DNA from: Candidatus Kurthia intestinigallinarum
Lineage (GTDB): Bacteria > Bacillota > Bacilli > Bacillales_A > Planococcaceae
Assembly: GCF_003991225.1 (NCBI RefSeq)
Contig: NZ_JTFC01000012.1
Span: 20,351 to 84,350 of the forward strand
Direction of reading: 5' to 3'
DNA length: 64,000 bases
Below the pieces are notes generated by a model. That model searched no databases. It saw only the letters and a list, made by a program, of their open reading frames with translations, and was not told the origin of the DNA. This document shows, one piece after another, positions 61,108 through 64,000 of this stretch. Both the position numbers and the translations under genes were made by a program. Numbering within the stretch: the stretch's first letter is position 1; every line of letters starts with the position of its first letter.

Positions 61108-62329
61108 ATACGAGCCAACCAATAAAAATGGTCATCAAGCTATTAAAGCCAATAGTGATAACGGGAAGAATTGTTGGAATTACGGTGTGCATAACTTCGG
61201 GAAGATCAATAGCGCGCTGCCATGACAGGCTCACGATGCATGCCACAATGAGGACCTGTATCGAAATACCGCCAAGACGATAAAAACGATTTTTAATTAA
61301 TAACGCATTCTCCTTTAATGCCGGAATAGCTGCTTTGTAATAATCCCCATTTAAATCCGCCGCAAATTTTGTATGGCTGTAACCGATACCAATTGCTACG
61401 ACGGTGATTAATGGTTCATACACTAATCCCCAACTACATAGTAAAACGATGAGTAGTAAGGTGTTGCGAGAGAACTTGAACGGCAAAATGAAGGACAAGA
61501 GCACACCGATAATATAAGGTATGTACACGACATGAAGGGTGGATGCTGCCGTCAGCCAGTGTTCAAATACAGTGACCATAAAGAAAAAGGCAACGAGTAA
61601 GCCATCTGCATAGCTATATAGATGCAGTGTTGTAGAAAAGGCGCGTACATGATGCCATGAGTACCACATAATCGCACAAGTCACTAAAAAGAGTATGACT
61701 AAAACGATGCTTGAAAAGTAAGTTTGCCATTCAACGGTTCGGACAAATTTGACGATGAATAGCATTGCACTCAAGACGATAAAGGCAATAAGCCCAGTGT
61801 AGCGCTGTGCTGGACGAGTCGGTGTAATGATCTTTGGCACATTTTTAATGGGTAGAAATAGTAGGAAAAAGAATGCGAGACCAATCCACAAAAAGACAAA
61901 GGAAAACTGTTTAGATGTAATGACGGGCACTAAGATGAGTAACCAGCAGCAGGCAAGAAGCGCTGACCAGAGCATCTGTGATTTTTTTGAACCTTTTTGA
62001 GTTTTCAAAACGGTCGTGTATGTAGGTAATAATACGCTACAACATAGTCCTAATAAAATGGCCGAGATGTTAAGAAGGGCTGGATATTTTAGTGAGGCAA
62101 CACCCAGTATGCAACCGACTACGGCGCATACAATGAGCCATCTAAATAATTGTGTGGTGCGCATTTTTGCAAAGCTATACCAAAAGAAGCCACCCGTATA
62201 TTTCGCTGTGTAAAAGACGAGCAGTGGTAGCAGTCCAAATAGTGGCTGTGTCATATGTGCACCAATGATAAGAAAAACAGCGTAAATAATATATACAATG
62301 ACATTCATAAACGCATAAGCGTAATACAT
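61082..62329 (-). CDS. Large polytopic membrane protein, unknown function
   Basis: A 415-aa protein with about twelve hydrophobic helices and very few charged loops; the C-terminal helices hold SLSWQRAIDLPEVMH. AAGGAGGGG precedes the ATG. Its layout is MFS-like, but I cannot see the MFS loop motif, so it may belong to another transporter or to an uncharacterised membrane family. Monocistronic. Confidence 0.5.
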   Translation of the reverse strand: MYYAYAFMNVIVYIIYAVFLIIGAHMTQPLFGLLPLLVFYTAKYTGGFFWYSFAKMRTTQLFRWLIVCAVVGCILGVASLKYPALLNISAILLGLCCSVLLPTYTTVLKTQKGSKKSQMLWSALLACCWLLILVPVITSKQFSFVFLWIGLAFFFLLFLPIKNVPKIITPTRPAQRYTGLIAFIVLSAMLFIVKFVRTVEWQTYFSSIVLVILFLVTCAIMWYSWHHVRAFSTTLHLYSYADGLLVAFFFMVTVFEHWLTAASTLHVVYIPYIIGVLLSFILPFKFSRNTLLLIVLLCSWGLVYEPLITVVAIGIGYSHTKFAADLNGDYYKAAIPALKENALLIKNRFYRLGGISIQVLIVACIVSLSWQRAIDLPEVMHTVIPTILPVITIGFNSLMTIFIGWLVLKNRPSSN

Positions 62330-62410
62330 AGAACCCCTCCTTGATGGTATCTACTTACAGCATAACATTTTTATGGTAAAAATAGGGTAAAGAATACGAG
62401 GAGGTGATGA

Positions 62411-63201
62411 GATGCTTGGACAGCCATAGGCGTTGAGATGTGTCTAGAAAAAGATAGTTCTATCGCAACAGCGACATTTAATCGTACAGTCGATGTAGTC
62501 GTAGAATTGTGTAAAAATATGGTTTGAATCAACATGATTTATATCGTCACTACGATGTAACAGCCAAGAATTGTCCGGCACCATTCGTTGCACGTCCAAG
62601 TGATTGGACACGTTTTAAAAATGAAGTAGCACGTAAATTAAAAGGTGATACCACGAGCGATAAATTTTATACGTATACACCAGATCGCGTCGTCACACTG
62701 CGAGAAATCGGTTTGTATGAAGATGTTACATTGAAGAAAACGATTAAACGTTATCCAGAAGGTACGCGACTTACGATTACTGGTATCGAGTACGATGGAA
62801 AAACGCCACGCTTGAAAACAGCTAAAGGCTACATCACTGCAAACAAGAAAAATGTAAAAGGCTATCATACATCTATCGGCACAATCAAAGTACTTGTGGA
62901 CGACTTGAATTATTATGATACAGCACGTTGGACGAATCCAGATGGACAAGTAAATAAAGATGAAGTTTTCACTGTTGTTAAAAAAGTCGGCGATATGTAT
63001 CTATTAAAAAGCGGTTTTTATATTACAGCATCCTCTAAGTTTGTTGAAAAATATCTTGATATTATTCAACAAAACAAAGGAAAAAAATTCAAACCTGAAG
63101 ATGGAATAGAAGAAATAGACGAATCTGATGGTCATAACAACTTTATTGTATTTGTTCTAATGCTTTTGAACCCTATATATGAATATGATTTAGATGATTA
63201 A
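62411..63201 (+). pseudogene. Truncated, frameshifted N-acetylmuramoyl-L-alanine amidase
   Basis: From 62411 the frame reads an amidase_2 core (IGVEMCLEKDSSIATATFNRT ... VELCKNM, in parts) and then hits TGA at 62525. Adding one G would continue into GLNQHDLYRHYDVTAKNCPAPF, the zinc-site His and Cys region, starting at 62524. The first ~85 residues (with the first His) are missing. The rest includes two SH3-like stretches (VTLREIGLYEDVTLKKTI; VDDLNYYDTARWTNPDG) and a C-terminal acidic tail. Probably a decayed phage or autolysin endolysin gene. Confidence 0.7.
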
Positions 63202-63214
63202 TTTCTAATCAGCT

Positions 63215-63253
63215 AAAGACCCCATTATCATGTAGAAGATAATGGGGTCTTTT
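63215..63253. terminator. Terminator downstream of the amidase remnant
   Basis: AAGACCCCATTATC pairs with GATAATGGGGTCTT. Confidence 0.85.
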
Positions 63254-63263
63254 ATACATATTA

Positions 63264-63509
63264 TTAATTAGTTGAAGTTTTTTTCTTTAAAAAATGAATA
63301 ACTACACAAATAAATCCTACAATGCTTAAAATCCCAAAAGATTCTGTAAAAGCACTTGATAATTTACTACCTTCTATAAATAATCGTACTATAAATAAAA
63401 ATATAGAACTAACAAATAATACAGTGATAATCTTGCTTAGAGACATATTTAAGATGATCATAACTAATAAAATTAAAATTGAGCTGATTCCTATAATGTT
63501 TATTAGCAT
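63264..63509 (-). CDS. Small three-helix membrane protein
   Basis: An 81-aa protein with three hydrophobic segments (about 4-24, 28-45 and 57-75) and a lysine-rich end. GGGAGGAAT precedes the ATG, a terminator is shared at 63215. Unknown family; next to an endolysin remnant, so it may once have been part of a lysis or immunity module, which is only a suggestion. Confidence 0.5.
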   Translation of the reverse strand: MLINIIGISSILILLVMIILNMSLSKIITVLFVSSIFLFIVRLFIEGSKLSSAFTESFGILSIVGFICVVIHFLKKKTSTN

Positions 63510-63885
63510 TTTATTCCTCCCTCTATAAATGTTGATATATCAATGGCTCACGCCATTTTTGAGTGCTAAAAAATATCTTTTTGACACGCATAAATAACTT
63601 AATTTTGTATTAATTGATATTTATGTTAATTCATCGAGATGCTAAGCTAAAGAAGAGACTATTTTTATATGATACACTTTTGGATCTCTGCGTAGCTTAT
63701 GACGACGAACCCTCCCATATCTCTAGGCGTCTAATTGCGCGTACATTCCTTCGTTCGGTCTGTTCATAAGGCAGAGGCTAGCGATGCTCCTATAGGGACT
63801 CATTCATGAAGTGAAAGGTCGAAGGTGATGAATAGTGCTGGCTTCTCCGTGTTATCCTTTTGCTTAGACTTTCAGTCAAATGTAA
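63510..63885. other. Non-coding tail of an IS110-like element
   Basis: AT-rich up to about 63660, then GC-richer, ~220 bp of sequence without a coding frame directly downstream of the transposase fragment. IS110-type elements have such long 3' non-coding ends. The exact boundary is not visible. Confidence 0.4.
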
Positions 63886-64000
63886 TCAGCTAGCTGCTTT
63901 GAGAACCGTAAAGTCTGTCATCATCTGATGTTCATCGAACATCACTTTCTTTTTGCACAAGGCATGTAAAATCTTTAACAGTTTCCCACAAAGTACGACA
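63886..64000 (-). CDS. C-terminus of a transposase, IS110-like, cut by window edge
   Basis: Thirty-seven residues to TGA at 63886 (VVLCGKLLKILHALC ... FDEHQMMTDFTVLKAAS). The Gly-Lys-Leu-Leu-Lys-Ile-Leu-His-Ala-Leu-Cys pattern resembles the C-terminal end of IS110/IS116 DEDD transposases, from memory. The rest lies beyond the right edge. Confidence 0.5.
   Translation of the reverse strand, partial: VVLCGKLLKILHALCKKKVMFDEHQMMTDFTVLKAAS

Noticed and set aside
1..64000. tRNA, rRNA or riboswitch genes
   Set aside because: No cloverleaf, rRNA-like block or known aptamer core was recognised by eye; a covariance-model search would be decisive.

Overview
The window is low-GC Bacillales DNA, most likely from the Planococcaceae/Caryophanaceae (Lysinibacillus, Solibacillus, Kurthia, Rummeliibacillus and relatives). 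This rests on strong GGAGG ribosome-binding sites, frequent TTG/GTG starts, Spo0M, Ohr/OhrR, YjdI, a sigma-W-type promoter and typical intergenic terminators. No rRNA, tRNA or CRISPR array was seen.

The centre (about 25.9-31.9 kb) is a complete replication and partition module. It has a 617-aa candidate initiator, a ~540-bp iteron array (about 12 copies of a 17-bp repeat) with two perfect DnaA boxes, an archaeo-eukaryotic-type primase, a ParA ATPase and a tandem ribbon-helix-helix protein. A canonical chromosomal-type parS site lies between primase and parA. I infer that the window is part of a large secondary replicon (megaplasmid or chromid), or of a chromosome carrying an integrated one. 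A 12-bp-scale AT-rich motif (core TATACAATTAT, either orientation) recurs in at least 14 intergenic places between 4 and 52 kb and is densest around this module.

Left arm: a partial AmaP-like gene, a secreted GerMN-like protein, two tandem GTPases, an SDR, small membrane proteins, a decayed NERD-like gene, and a stand-alone diadenylate-cyclase-domain protein with an N-terminal putative sensor region. Next is a five-gene overlapping carotenoid operon (desaturase, CruF-like protein, acyltransferase, glycosyltransferase, second desaturase). It is divergent from a MerR/B12-domain regulator of the CarH type whose adenosyl-capping residues are altered. A PadR regulator, a solitary TnpB, a ~550-bp non-coding inverted-repeat element, a NatAB-like exporter, a SpoIIM-like protein, an acetate transporter and a four-gene ABC-2 cluster follow.

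Right arm: several GNAT acetyltransferases and a NUDIX hydrolase, lipoproteins, two paralogous secreted HExxH proteins, a DUF4097 protein, the YjdI/YjdJ pair with a nonsense-mutated duplicate, a phospholipase-D-like protein, an acetate symporter pair (DUF485 plus SLC5), ribokinase, a membrane metalloprotease, Spo0M, an IS3-family remnant, an M23 peptidase, a GabR-gabT-gabD unit and OhrR-Ohr. The last 7 kb hold decayed genes, the second copy of the ~550-bp element and the C-terminus of a probable IS110-like transposase.

Metabolically the window groups acetate uptake (SatP, ActP-like), GABA catabolism to succinate (GabT/GabD), carotenoid tailoring and oxidative-stress defence around a replication core.
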